Positions 1 to 9,032 of a stretch of 64,000 nt of DNA are shown here, piece by piece. Made by a program: the position numbers and the translations under genes. This DNA is from Saccharomycopsis phalli (Eukaryota > Ascomycota > Saccharomycetes > Ascoideales > Saccharomycopsidaceae). The first letter of the stretch is position 1. Every line of letters begins with the position of its first letter. A model generated the notes under the pieces. It saw only the letters and a list, made by a program, of their open reading frames with translations, did not search any database and was not told the origin of the DNA. The stretch is from the NCBI GenBank assembly GCA_020342235.1, contig CP073213.1, positions 598,501 through 662,500 of the forward strand, read 5' to 3'.

Positions 1-600
1 CTCAACTTGACTACCAACATTGACCACATCAAATCTCTTGTGATATGCTTCAAGGATAAGCAAACTTTCACGGTATCTCGGCTTGACAACACTAATGTGC
101 ACACCATTGAAAAAAGTAAGCATATCAAGAAGCTATGGCTCTTGGAATCCGAAACTGGAATCACCAGCATTAATGTCCCAAAATTTTACTCAGGCGGCAG
201 CATATATGCCATTTCTTGTAAAAATGCGACAATCATTAAATGCACCCTGCATTATGGATACAGCAGTTTCTCGATTTTCAATAAGGACAATGCGAATATC
301 GAGTACAAATGGTTGTCTAATTCCAAGTACTTGGAAAAGATCAATTCCGAGAATATTGATCCTGTTCAAAAGAAACCCATCCATCAACGTATAGCCGTGG
401 GGCTTGGTACCAGCGAAAAGTCCCGAAGCTACAATTTTCAAATAATATACAATGCCAATGAAATAGACGAGCATGATTTGACAGTGATGGCATTTATATC
501 GATACTTTGCTGCTGGGGAAAATCAAAAACCGATCCTGGGTTGCAGCGGAAGTTGAAAGCCTGGAACTTTCAGGTTGCTAGACCGCAAGACGGTGGATGA
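1..600 (+). CDS. Unrecognised protein, 3' part (5' end outside window)
   Basis: The reading frame is open from base 1 to a TGA at 598-600. The first codons (CTC AAC TTG) contain no ATG, so the true start lies before the window and at least 199 residues are seen. I do not recognise the family. The visible part is rich in beta-type hydrophobic alternation, with a short hydrophobic, Cys-containing stretch (MAFISILCCW) near the C-terminus. The overall look is distantly reminiscent of tubby/scramblase-like single-domain proteins, but this is only an impression. It runs convergently into AIM21 with 105 bp between the stops, and the sequence is not low-complexity, so a real gene is likely. Confidence 0.55.
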   Translation, partial: LNLTTNIDHIKSLVICFKDKQTFTVSRLDNTNVHTIEKSKHIKKLWLLESETGITSINVPKFYSGGSIYAISCKNATIIKCTLHYGYSSFSIFNKDNANIEYKWLSNSKYLEKINSENIDPVQKKPIHQRIAVGLGTSEKSRSYNFQIIYNANEIDEHDLTVMAFISILCCWGKSKTDPGLQRKLKAWNFQVARPQDGG

Positions 601-705
601 GGTGTTGTAGGAACCCAATTGGAAAAATTTAAGACCTATCGTGTATTATTTATTGAATTGAGTAAATGTGTGGTACCACAAAATAACATGTACTGTATAT
701 AGTGA

Positions 706-2532
706 TTAGTCTGAGTCATGTACATGGGCATGTTCAGTAGGTTCACTAGACATGTCAGTCTCAAAGTCGAATTCCTTGTAAGTAGGTTCAGAATCTTTGT
801 GACTGGTTTTGGAAATTTGAGGTTCAATATGATTCTCAGGTTCAATGTGATTCTTAGGCTCAATGTGATTCTTAGGCTCAATATGATTCTTAGGCTCAAT
901 ATGATCCTTTGGCTCAAAGAGTTCATCCTTTGGTTGATGATTCTCATCCTCAAGTTCCATGGAGTCTGCAAATTTCTCTTCCGTAGACAGTTCCATTATA
1001 TCTTTGGAATTTTCCAACTCCTTCAGATTTCCTCGTCCAAGTGCTTCATCTTCTGACCGACTGTCTTGAGGCTTATGCTCAAGTTCAGGCACGCTCTTTG
1101 GCTTCTGAGCTTTGATTTCCCAAAGATCAGCCACATAAATTCCCAACTTCTTTTCTTGAACCTCCACCTTTTCAGTAACAGACTTTGGCAAGCGTCTCCC
1201 CTTTAAACCCCTGGCACGACCTCGTCTAACATCAGTTAACTTTTCAGGTTCTTCCTCCTTGTTTTCTTCCTCGTTAGTAGAGCTTCGGCTCAATTTTGCT
1301 GGAAACCCACCATGGCCCATACCTGGAAGAGCTATGCCAATCATGCCGTTTAAATTCTTTCCAAACTCTGTCCGGCCCAACTTTTTGACTGCTCCGTCAT
1401 CTTCGTCTGGTTTTGTTTCACTGCGCATGGATTTTGCTTCAAACTGGTTCTGTTGCTGGCTGAGCATGTTCTGAAAGGCAAGGATCTTGGATGAAGGTTT
1501 TTTTGGTACTGGAGGTTTCTTTTTTGGCACGGGTGGGTCCCTTTTGAGCTGATCAGCCATGGTAGGTTCCACCAATGACTCCTTGGACGTTTTGATGGAG
1601 TCTTTAGAAACGTCACCGGATACTCTTGAATCTTTAGAAGTTTCTCTGGACAATTTGGAATCTCTGGAAGCTTCTCTGGACAATTTGGAATCTCTGGAAG
1701 CTTCTCTGGACAATTTGGAATCTCCATGAACATCGCTAGATACTTTGGAATCTCCAGGAACTTCATTGGACACTTTGGAGTCGTTAGACACTTCAATTGA
1801 CTCCTTGGACTTTGGTTTTGGGCGAGAAGGAACAACTGGCCGTGGTTTAGATTCCACCACGGAATCAAACGAAGAGACGGGGGTGATTCTCTTTGGTATA
1901 GCCGGAGGAGTTTTCTTGGAAATGTCTGAATTTGTCCGTGACGGGTTCTTGAACGAGACGTCAGAATTTGTCCGTGATGGGTTAAACGAAACGTCAGAGT
2001 TTGTCCGTGATGGGTTAAACGAGACGTCTGAATTTGTCCGTGATGGGTTTTTGAATGAAACGTCAGAGTTTGTTCGCGAGACGGTTTCATTTACCAGAGA
2101 GGATTCAGGATATAACTCGACAGAATGGTCTGTAGGTACTTTTGAAAGTTTAGCCAAATCCGGTGTGGTTTGATGGTCCAGAGTCTGTGGCATTTCTGGT
2201 TCCTCTTGCAAAGCATTGGAAGGCTTGATTGGCTCGTTGTGCAAGTCATGGGTTGATTCTTGGTCCATTTCTTGATCCATATCTGTACCAGCGGCATTTT
2301 CCATATCTGTACCAGTGGCCTTGTCCATTTCTTGATCCACATCTGTACCAGTTGCCTTGTCCATTTCTTGATCCACATCTGTACCAGTTGCTTTGTCCAT
2401 TTCTTGATCCATCTCTTCACCAGTGGATTTTCCCTCCTCTTTATTCACCCCTTCTTCAATCCCCCGGTCATCTTGCTTCTTCTTTGGCCGCTTTGGAACC
2501 GGTGGCAACTTCTTTTTGTTATCTTCACTCAT
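706..2532 (-). CDS. AIM21: AIM21-like actin-patch adaptor, proline-rich, 608 aa
   Basis: Likely orthologue of S. cerevisiae Aim21, a cortical actin-patch protein that binds SH3 proteins and regulates barbed-end assembly. Diagnostic blocks are PPVPKKPSSKILAFQ at about residues 340-354 and RRGRARGLKGRRLPK at 436-450, both close to the yeast protein. Between them is NLNGMIGIALPGM (393-405). SH3-ligand style motifs also occur at 9-16 (LPPVPKRP) and 208-215. The rest is disordered and repeat-built: DQEMDKATGTDV units (about 42-90), five SRTNSDVSF units (152-204), DSKLSREASR units (251-302) and HIEPKN units (544-570). The ATG lies 85 bp from the divergent MAP1 start, with a CACGTG between them. Identity rests on the two conserved blocks; the function is transferred from the yeast family. 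Confidence 0.8.
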   Translation of the reverse strand: MSEDNKKKLPPVPKRPKKKQDDRGIEEGVNKEEGKSTGEEMDQEMDKATGTDVDQEMDKATGTDVDQEMDKATGTDMENAAGTDMDQEMDQESTHDLHNEPIKPSNALQEEPEMPQTLDHQTTPDLAKLSKVPTDHSVELYPESSLVNETVSRTNSDVSFKNPSRTNSDVSFNPSRTNSDVSFNPSRTNSDVSFKNPSRTNSDISKKTPPAIPKRITPVSSFDSVVESKPRPVVPSRPKPKSKESIEVSNDSKVSNEVPGDSKVSSDVHGDSKLSREASRDSKLSREASRDSKLSRETSKDSRVSGDVSKDSIKTSKESLVEPTMADQLKRDPPVPKKKPPVPKKPSSKILAFQNMLSQQQNQFEAKSMRSETKPDEDDGAVKKLGRTEFGKNLNGMIGIALPGMGHGGFPAKLSRSSTNEEENKEEEPEKLTDVRRGRARGLKGRRLPKSVTEKVEVQEKKLGIYVADLWEIKAQKPKSVPELEHKPQDSRSEDEALGRGNLKELENSKDIMELSTEEKFADSMELEDENHQPKDELFEPKDHIEPKNHIEPKNHIEPKNHIEPENHIEPQISKTSHKDSEPTYKEFDFETDMSSEPTEHAHVHDSD

Positions 2533-2617
2533 GGTCTGCTGGCCGATTGCGCCCAGCCATAAGCCCGCTACACGTGACCACAGCTCGATGAATAATTTTT
2601 AAACTTGACAAAGTTAC
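2533..2617. promoter_or_regulatory. Short divergent promoter AIM21 / MAP1
   Basis: Only 85 bp separate the two start codons. A CACGTG E-box (Cbf1/Tye7/Pho4-type) lies at 2571-2576 as part of ACACGTGACC. An AT-rich stretch (TAATTTTTAAA) sits just before the MAP1 ATG. Confidence 0.55.
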
Positions 2618-3730
2618 ATGTCCAAGATATTTTGTGCTGGTGCCACATGTGGCAAGGAAACCGAGTCGACGCTCCGCTGTCCGGTGTGTCTTAAGCAGGG
2701 GATCACGTCTGTTTTCTGTGACAAGACATGTTTCAAGGAGAATTGGGACAAACATAAAGCCATCCACGCGAAGCCGGACCAAGAGTCGTATGACCCATTC
2801 CCTTCTTACGACTACACAGGCCCACTCCGGCCGGCCTATCCGCTCACTCCGCGACGGGAGGTCCCCGATTCGATCAAGAAGCCAGACTATGCTGCTACCG
2901 GGTATCCAGAAAGCGAGGCCAAGGAAGGTCGGTCGCTGAGAGTCGAGCCACTCAATGACAAGGAAACAAAGAAGTATCGGACGATATGCAAGCTTGGCCG
3001 GGAGGTACTTGATGCGGCTGCGGCTGCAATCAAGCCGGGTATCACCACGGACGAATTGGACGAGATTGTGCACCGTGAGACGATCAAGCGCAAGGCGTAT
3101 CCGTCGCCATTGAACTACTACAACTTCCCCAAGAGCGTGTGCACGTCTGTAAATGAGATCATCTGTCATGGGATCCCGGACAAGCGGCCGTTGGAAGACG
3201 GCGACATTGTGAACTTGGACATTTCGTTGTACAAGGACGGGTTTCACACTGACTTGAACGAGACGTATTATGTTGGCGACAAGGCAAAGGCAAACCGGGA
3301 GTTGGTGAACTTGGTGGAGACCACGCGTGAGTGTTTGCAAATGGCCATTGACCTGGTTAAGCCTGGAGTGCCGTTCCGGACGTTTGGCAACATCATTGAG
3401 AAGCATGCTACGGAAAAGGGCTGCCAAGTGGTGCGGACGTACTGTGGTCACGGGACCGGACGGTACTTCCACTGCAATCCTGATATTCCGCACTATGCCA
3501 AGAACAAGGCGAGCGGATTATGCAAGCCGGGGGTGGTGTTTACAATTGAGCCGATGATCACTCTTGGGACGTTTCGGGACGTCCGATGGCCGGACGACTG
3601 GACTGCTGCCACTGCGGATGGAAAAGCGACGGCGCAGTTTGAGCATACGTTGATAGTGACTGAGGATGGGTGCGAGGTGTTGACTGCACGATTCAAGTCT
3701 TCTCCGGGCGGGAAGGTGGCCAGATTATGA
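2618..3730 (+). CDS. MAP1: Methionine aminopeptidase 1, 370 aa
   Basis: Removes the initiator methionine from nascent cytosolic proteins on the ribosome. An N-terminal zinc-binding MYND-like/RING-like module supplies C6, C11, C21, C24, C34, C38, H46 and H50. The C-terminal pita-bread peptidase domain carries all five metal ligands: D201 (LDISLY), D212, H278 (YCGHGTG), E311 (FTIEPM) and E342 (FEHTL). H184 (IICHG) is the substrate histidine. The length is normal for fungal type 1 enzymes. The ATG at 2618 gives the conserved MSKIFCAG start. The gene is intact and intronless. Confidence 0.97.
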   Translation: MSKIFCAGATCGKETESTLRCPVCLKQGITSVFCDKTCFKENWDKHKAIHAKPDQESYDPFPSYDYTGPLRPAYPLTPRREVPDSIKKPDYAATGYPESEAKEGRSLRVEPLNDKETKKYRTICKLGREVLDAAAAAIKPGITTDELDEIVHRETIKRKAYPSPLNYYNFPKSVCTSVNEIICHGIPDKRPLEDGDIVNLDISLYKDGFHTDLNETYYVGDKAKANRELVNLVETTRECLQMAIDLVKPGVPFRTFGNIIEKHATEKGCQVVRTYCGHGTGRYFHCNPDIPHYAKNKASGLCKPGVVFTIEPMITLGTFRDVRWPDDWTAATADGKATAQFEHTLIVTEDGCEVLTARFKSSPGGKVARL

Positions 3731-3759
3731 GTGGGGTGAAGATTCCATATAAAGTGCTG

Positions 3760-3960
3760 GTGATGATTGTAAACTCCAAAGTACGGATGATTGTAAACTT
3801 GAAAGTGTGATGTATGTAGACTTTATACAAAGTGTGGTGATGATGTAAATTCAAAGTGCGATGATGTAAATTCAAAGTGCGATGATGTAAATTCAAAGTG
3901 CGATGATGTAGATTCAAAGTACGGATTGTAAACTTGAAAGTGTGATATGTAGACTGTACC
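3760..3960. repeat. Tandem array, 21-bp unit, 3' of MAP1
   Basis: About four near-identical units of GATGATGTAAATTCAAAGTG plus one base at 3838-3920 are flanked by diverged versions (GTAAACTTGAAAGTGTGATG). The array starts about 30 bp after the MAP1 stop. No gene is seen. Confidence 0.9.
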
Positions 3961-4289
3961 AATATCAGCATTCTTTACTAGAGATCATTTAAAGACGTTT
4001 CCTCAAGAATCAATCAGAGGCCGGAACTAATTCAAGATCAGACTGACTGGATACTCCACGCTACAAACGGCCCGCTGAAACAATTCAATCCTGATTGTGA
4101 TCCAAAGTGCCCTAGGTGCGACAATCCCTCCCCAACAATATTTCATGACCTATCATGCCCATGTTTAGAGGTATTCCGAACTCAGGAAACAATCGGCAAA
4201 GGCCTCACAAACAGAGCGCAGATTCGCCGCCTCTTTACAGACGCAAAATCAGTTCATTCTCTTGTAGGTTTCTACACGTTAGTGCTGGA

Positions 4290-4545
4290 TGGGTAGATTC
4301 CTTTTCTTTTTACAGCACAAGAAGGGTGGCCGGGCAGGTAGTCATAGGAGTGAGACCCCACAGCTCCTTCTAAGTCATCTCCCGTCAGTTTCTTACAGAT
4401 TAAGTCAAAAGTTTTTATCCCCATTCAAAGGGTTTTCTCTTGAGTCCAAAATTAGCGGCGCCGTCCTTGGTTTTTTAGACGGTGAAATATCAGTCTCGGC
4501 CTTTGGGGGAGTCTAGTATAGCTATAGAAGTAAATAAACATGTTA
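4290..4545 (+). repeat. Dispersed repeat R2, copy a
   Basis: This copy aligns over about 190 bp with the reverse complement of 15370-15570, and its first half aligns with 13180-13280. Shared blocks are GAGACCCCACAG, CAGTTTCTTA, CCCATTCAA.GGGTTTTCTC, TCCAAAATTAG, the hairpin GCCGTC...GACGGTG, GAAATATCA and the tail AGTATAGCTATAG. There is no credible ORF. It may be a solo LTR or another non-autonomous element; the ends were not resolved. Confidence 0.7.
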
Positions 4546-4639
4546 TTATTATAAAAGAGGCTACTCAGAAAAGGTAACCAATGGAACAACTCATTGGAGT
4601 CAATGAGATCAGACTACCGACTCATTACACGACGCTACG

Positions 4640-4890
4640 CCAAGGCAAAGCTTAAATGTATCAAATTCTACCGTCTGTGCTGAACTGGTGGGTTTCCTTT
4701 TACTACATGACGACTAGGAAATCACACTACCACCAATGGCTATTTCTCTACATATACACCACTAGTGGCAGTTTTATTGTTGCAGAGTTTCACTTGATAT
4801 CAGCACCATCAGTCGTAGACGGCAGGTATAAATCTCTGCTATATCTCTGCTATATCTCTGCTATATAAATCTCTGCCATTGCTATATCCT
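4640..4890 (+). repeat. Dispersed repeat R1, copy a
   Basis: This copy is collinear with 13370-13660 from AAGCTTAAA..TATCAAATTCTACC (shared start) to GACGGCAGGTATAAAT. It carries the family hallmarks: CTATTTCTCTACATATACAC, TTGCAGAGTTT, CACC[G/A]TCAGTCGTAGACGG, then TATAAATCTCTG. The tail is locally triplicated (TATATCTCTGC units, 4838-4875). It lies about 300 bp upstream of the LisH gene. Confidence 0.75.
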
Positions 4891-4907
4891 GGTGAATATC
4901 ATGTAGT

Positions 4908-4992
4908 CACGTGTTGCGACACTCATGAATACACGTGACCGTGTGTACATTAGAGTACACGTGACAGCGGTAGCGAGTGCCGTGAGCACGTG
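4908..4992. promoter_or_regulatory. Cluster of four CACGTG boxes upstream of the LisH gene
   Basis: CACGTG occurs at 4908-4913, 4932-4937, 4958-4963 and 4987-4992, three of them as (A/T)CACGTG(A/T)-type sites. They lie 200-280 bp before the ATG at 5191, a density far above chance. Candidate binders are the yeast bHLH factors Cbf1, Tye7 and Pho4; which one is unknown. Confidence 0.6.
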
Positions 4993-5190
4993 CTTTCCCC
5001 GGGTAACTGAAATATGCCAGCGGTTTGTCCAAAGCAAGCTGGACAAGAGTGAGGATCACTAGACCCTAAATTTGCTGCGAGAAAAAAAAGCACTTGGCAG
5101 TATACACAAAGACAAAGAGCCAGACAAAGTGTCTCCTGAGTACCCCGCGCGGCATTTTCCCTGTTGTTTTTTGTTGACTTGTCCAGCACC

Positions 5191-6699
5191 ATGAGTGGCA
5201 CCACAAGCTCCGGCATCGACAACAACGGCCCTTTGGAGCCTGGAGCCGACATGCCCGACGCAAAACTGTTCAGAGACCATGGCGTTCTTGTCACAGACAC
5301 CGTCTCCAGCATACCTGACCAGCTCTTGAACGCCTACATCTACGACTACTTGGTCAAGGCCGGACTCAACTCCAGCGCCCGGGCGTTTTTCCAGGAAGCC
5401 AGCATCCCCATGAGCCGCAATGGCCAGGCTATAGGCAAGGGAAGCGTCCCTGTGTCGCTGAACCCGAAATTGGCGCTTTCCATGGACTCGCCCCAGGGCT
5501 TCCTCCTCGAGTGGTGGGAGATTTTCTGGGATATGTTCAACGCCAAAAGCGGCCAGCCTGCCAGCCAGCGCGCCCAGTTCTACTACGGCATGCACCACCC
5601 GCGCCCGGGCCCGCAGCGCTACCCGCTCAAGGCAAAGGGCCCGCGCATGCGCCTGTTCAACGGCGACGCAGGGCCGCCCAGCCCCATGACCCCTGGGCCG
5701 GTCCCTGGGCAGGGCGTGCCGGCAGGCGGCCCGTACAACATGCAGGAGGTCCAGATAAGGAACATGCGGCGGTACGCCAAGCCGGCTAAGGCGCCGGGCA
5801 TTGATCCGGTGGCGTCTCCGTCGACGATTCCGCTCATGCCGCAAAATGTGCCGCAAAATGTGCCTTCAAACATGCCTTCAAACATGCCCCAAAACATGCC
5901 GCAAAACATGCCCCAAAACAGCATCTCGCCAAATAGCATCTCGCCAAATAATATCCCTCCAAGCAACATCTCGCCCAGCAACATGCCGCCAAACGGCATG
6001 GCGTCACAGCGGCTCAACGGCAAATACTACGAGCAGGAAAAGGACAAAATCCCCGACGACAAAAAGAGCTTGGAGCGCAGCGGTCAGTTCCTGGACAACA
6101 ACATCAGCATCCTACGTGACTATCAGTTACAGTTGATTATCCTCGAGAAACAAAACAAGAAAAATTTGGAAATCTTCCGCACCGACAACGAAGACGACAA
6201 GAAAATCACCACCATCGAAAACGTCCTGGACCCACTGGCATTCCCCGAAATAAAGGACGAGCCGCCGCAAGCTGACAAGAAACAGCCCCTGCAAGATGAC
6301 GGCCGCCGAAGGAAGAACCAGCGCAAGAAGAAACCCGGCTCAGAGCCCCTGTCCCCTGATCAGCAGGCGCCTCTGTTTGTAGGCAAGCGCAAGGCTCCAG
6401 CAACCGGCAGCAGCAAAAAGAAAAAGGTCAAGGACGAAAGACCACACGGCGAGCTTGAAGACAAGCAAAATGGACGACACAATTCAATAATGAAGACCGA
6501 CTTTAAGCAGAGCGCAAACTTTAAGCCAACCCCAGACTTTAAACCAAACGCAGACTTCAAGCCAACCCCAGACTTTAAACCAAACGCAGACTTCAAGCCA
6601 GACACAATGTTGGACTTTGGCAACCCAGACAATGGCTTTGACATCAACTTCTACTTGGACACTACCGACTGGCTGAATCAGGACATGGGCAACCAGTAG
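5191..6699 (+). CDS. LisH/LUFS-domain transcription regulator (FLO8/SomA/SSDP type), 502 aa
   Basis: Probable nuclear co-regulator of the LUG-Flo8-SSDP group. In fungi these act in filamentation and adhesion programmes, often with Mss11- or Mfg1-like partners. A LisH motif spans about residues 42-75 (LLNAYIYDYLVKAGL..SARAFFQEA) and is followed by the diagnostic GFLLEWWEIFWDMFNA at 103-118. The remainder is low-complexity: Asn/Pro/Met repeats (NMPQNMPQ, about 210-270), a basic NLS-like patch (RRRKNQRKKK, SSKKKKVK) and FKPNADFKPTPD repeats (about 430-470). It ends with an acidic/aromatic tail (FDINFYLDTTDWLN) that could be an activation segment. I chose the ATG at 5191, since upstream in-frame codons are TTG only. 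Flo8 versus Mss11 orthology cannot be settled here. Confidence 0.75.
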   Translation: MSGTTSSGIDNNGPLEPGADMPDAKLFRDHGVLVTDTVSSIPDQLLNAYIYDYLVKAGLNSSARAFFQEASIPMSRNGQAIGKGSVPVSLNPKLALSMDSPQGFLLEWWEIFWDMFNAKSGQPASQRAQFYYGMHHPRPGPQRYPLKAKGPRMRLFNGDAGPPSPMTPGPVPGQGVPAGGPYNMQEVQIRNMRRYAKPAKAPGIDPVASPSTIPLMPQNVPQNVPSNMPSNMPQNMPQNMPQNSISPNSISPNNIPPSNISPSNMPPNGMASQRLNGKYYEQEKDKIPDDKKSLERSGQFLDNNISILRDYQLQLIILEKQNKKNLEIFRTDNEDDKKITTIENVLDPLAFPEIKDEPPQADKKQPLQDDGRRRKNQRKKKPGSEPLSPDQQAPLFVGKRKAPATGSSKKKKVKDERPHGELEDKQNGRHNSIMKTDFKQSANFKPTPDFKPNADFKPTPDFKPNADFKPDTMLDFGNPDNGFDINFYLDTTDWLNQDMGNQ

Positions 6700-7674
6700 A
6701 CGTTACCCCAAACTCATTTTTTTGCTATTATGGATGGTGTTTCGGATTATATAAAGGTTTTTTTTCCCTGGTTTCAAGGATTGTGGGTCATGTGTAGGGT
6801 ATACCAACAAGCTCTGCCGAGCAAAACGTCATGTCATGCCCTTTCCTGTTGTGTTATTTTACGCTTAATTGTTAATGTATATGTGGGACCTGTTTATTTA
6901 AATAATCGTCTCACTTTCATGCCGTAACACTTTTTGTTTGCACATTCCCCCTATGTTTGATTGTCATTAACCGTACAGCTTAGAGCGACTCATGCTTGCA
7001 CCATACGTTTGGTTTATAATTTCTGATTGCAGGACTAGGCAATTTAGGCAATTTATCTCAATTGACTTTTCAATTGACTTTTCAATCGACTTTCAATCGA
7101 CTTTCAATCGACCTTTCAATTGACTTTCACAATTTCTTGCTGCTTCATCCTGCTATTGTTTTCATCTACTTGGCTTGGATAAACATCATAACTTCACCCC
7201 ATGTCTATCAATCTAACAAGACAATGTAGTTGGACAATATGCAAGATCGACTCGAGCTAATGCTGCTTGAGGCAACATCTCAGGCAGATTACCACTAGCT
7301 GGTTAGTTTATGCTTATTGCCGGGTCGGTGGACGGAAGCATCCCGGAAGCGAATATTTGCTTCAAACATAACCATACTCTTGATATACTTTGATATTAGC
7401 TACAATCTCAATTGACTCAAATGCAATTCGCCATTTTGCCATGCCTGGCCAAACTCTGCATGTAAGATATTCCTTTCATGCCACTTGGTTAGCCCAGGCC
7501 CATCTGCAATGACAAAGGATTACACTTGAATTTCTATAGTGGATCACGTCATTAAAATGATGACATTTTTATGTGCTGAGCCTGTTTCACCAGCTGGATT
7601 TACCTTCGTAGAATGTACGCTATAAACATGTAATAAAGAGATGATTTACCATCTCCTTAATCACTATAACCTTA

Positions 7675-7860
7675 ATTGTCATTCTTTGAGTTCCATTTGG
7701 AGAATTGGGGCTTTCCTTTCTGGCCCTTGATTGGATCGCCCCAACTGGCGCACCTCAGATTACCAAAGTGTGAACTTTTTTTCAAGTAGCCGGAATATTC
7801 GCTTGACTATTCACATAATATTCCGGCTAATTTACCATCTCGTATGGTATTCTACAATTC
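7675..7860 (+). repeat. Dispersed repeat R3, copy a, with perfect 13-bp hairpin
   Basis: Resembles 12055-12260 and 21960-22170. Shared features are TTTGGAGAAT, a CTGGCG..CACCTC block and a core with a CTATTC / GCGAATAT arrangement. In this copy TAGCCGGAATATT and AATATTCCGGCTA form a perfect 13-bp inverted repeat around a 17-nt loop (about 7788-7830). No ORF. Confidence 0.5.
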
Positions 7861-8624
7861 TATTGCTTGTTGGTGATTGTATAACCGTATAAGTGGGCAA
7901 ACGTTTGAATTTAAACCCCCATTATATTAAAATACAGCCCTTGATTTAGTTGTAATAATGCCGTGACCCAGTACTTTATTGGCAGTGTAGTTCTAAGGTA
8001 GTTGTCAAGTGGTTTCAGTCGTGTGTTTAGCTATTGTATATATATCGAGTCTAAAATGCAATGACGCATGGAAGGTGTGTCACGTGCTCAACGGCTGCCC
8101 CATGAATCATCGACGTCATGGTATTAATGGTTGTCTAAAAAAAAGTTGGCAAATGCAGAAAAATACGAATCGCCAAGCAGGCTGAGCAATACGTAGTTAG
8201 CGGCCAAACGTATGGGGTCTAAATCTGCGTATATACTAAATCACTGAGGTGTAAGATTTGCCAATCCGCATTGAAACAAATGCGGCACGGCTAAACATGA
8301 CGACAATGTATAGAATTTGGATTGAGAGAAGAGTCAAATGGCAATATGGGTGTGATTTTAAGCTGAGACGCGAAATACAAGCCATGGAGAGAATATTTGA
8401 TTTCCGTTTGGAGCTATGAGAAGTTGATGTATTGGATGTAAATCTGCGACTAGAGTTGAAGGTTATAGCCAAGGGATACCAATGCATGCTTTGACACTGC
8501 CAATGAGGCTTGTATTGGGTTGCCGTTGGATTTAGTCTGGCGGTGTGCAGCAAGTGGGGGATTTAATCACCAGACTGAGTTTGTATGCATTTCAGAAGGT
8601 ATTTCATGGCACAGGCACGTTTAA

Positions 8625-9025
8625 GAGAGGTTGTTTAAAGAGGTTGTTTAAAGAGGTTGTTTAAAGAGGTTGTTTAAAGAGGTTGTTTAAAGTGTAGGTT
8701 GTTCTATGAACAAGTTATTCTATAGAGCAAGTTATTCTATAGAGCAAGTTATTCCATAGAACAAAGACATTTCATTGCACATGGTCATTCATTACAAGAT
8801 CATTCCATAGAAGGTTATTTCATAGAACAAGATTATTCATCACCGATTATTCATCACAAGAACATTCTATAGAATAAGAACATTCATTACAGATCGTTCT
8901 ATAGAACAAAGTCATTCTAATCAAGTCACATAATCAAGTCATTCTATCAAGCCACATAATCAAGTCATTCTATCAAGCCACATAATCAAGCCATTCTATC
9001 AAGCCACATAATCAAGCCATTCTAA
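8625..9025. repeat. Tandem arrays 3' of the CLC gene
   Basis: First, five units of GAGGTTGTTTAAA (8627-8695). Next come diverged GTTATTCTATAGAACAA units (8700-8920). Last are about four units of a CACATAATCAAGTCATTCTATCAAG type (8930-9025), ending within 10 bp of the CLC stop codon. Confidence 0.85.
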
Positions 9026-9032
9026 TCATGTC

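Larger units (their letters stand above)
6700..9032. other. 2.3-kb gene-free convergent interval
   Basis: No convincing gene was found between the LisH gene and the CLC gene, whose stops face each other. It holds a CAATTGACTTTT-type array (7055-7130), an R3 repeat copy (about 7675-7860), an isolated CACGTG (8081-8086) and two arrays near the CLC 3' end (8625-9025). The rest is unique AT-rich DNA. Confidence 0.7.

Noticed and set aside
4155-4516. Overlapping 70-75 codon frames near 4.2-4.5 kb
   Set aside because: They lie inside R2 copy a and are not preserved in R2 copies b and c.
8236-8553. 105-codon minus-strand open frame in the CLC 3' gap
   Set aside because: It begins with TTG, has no recognisable motif, and lies in AT-rich noncoding DNA.
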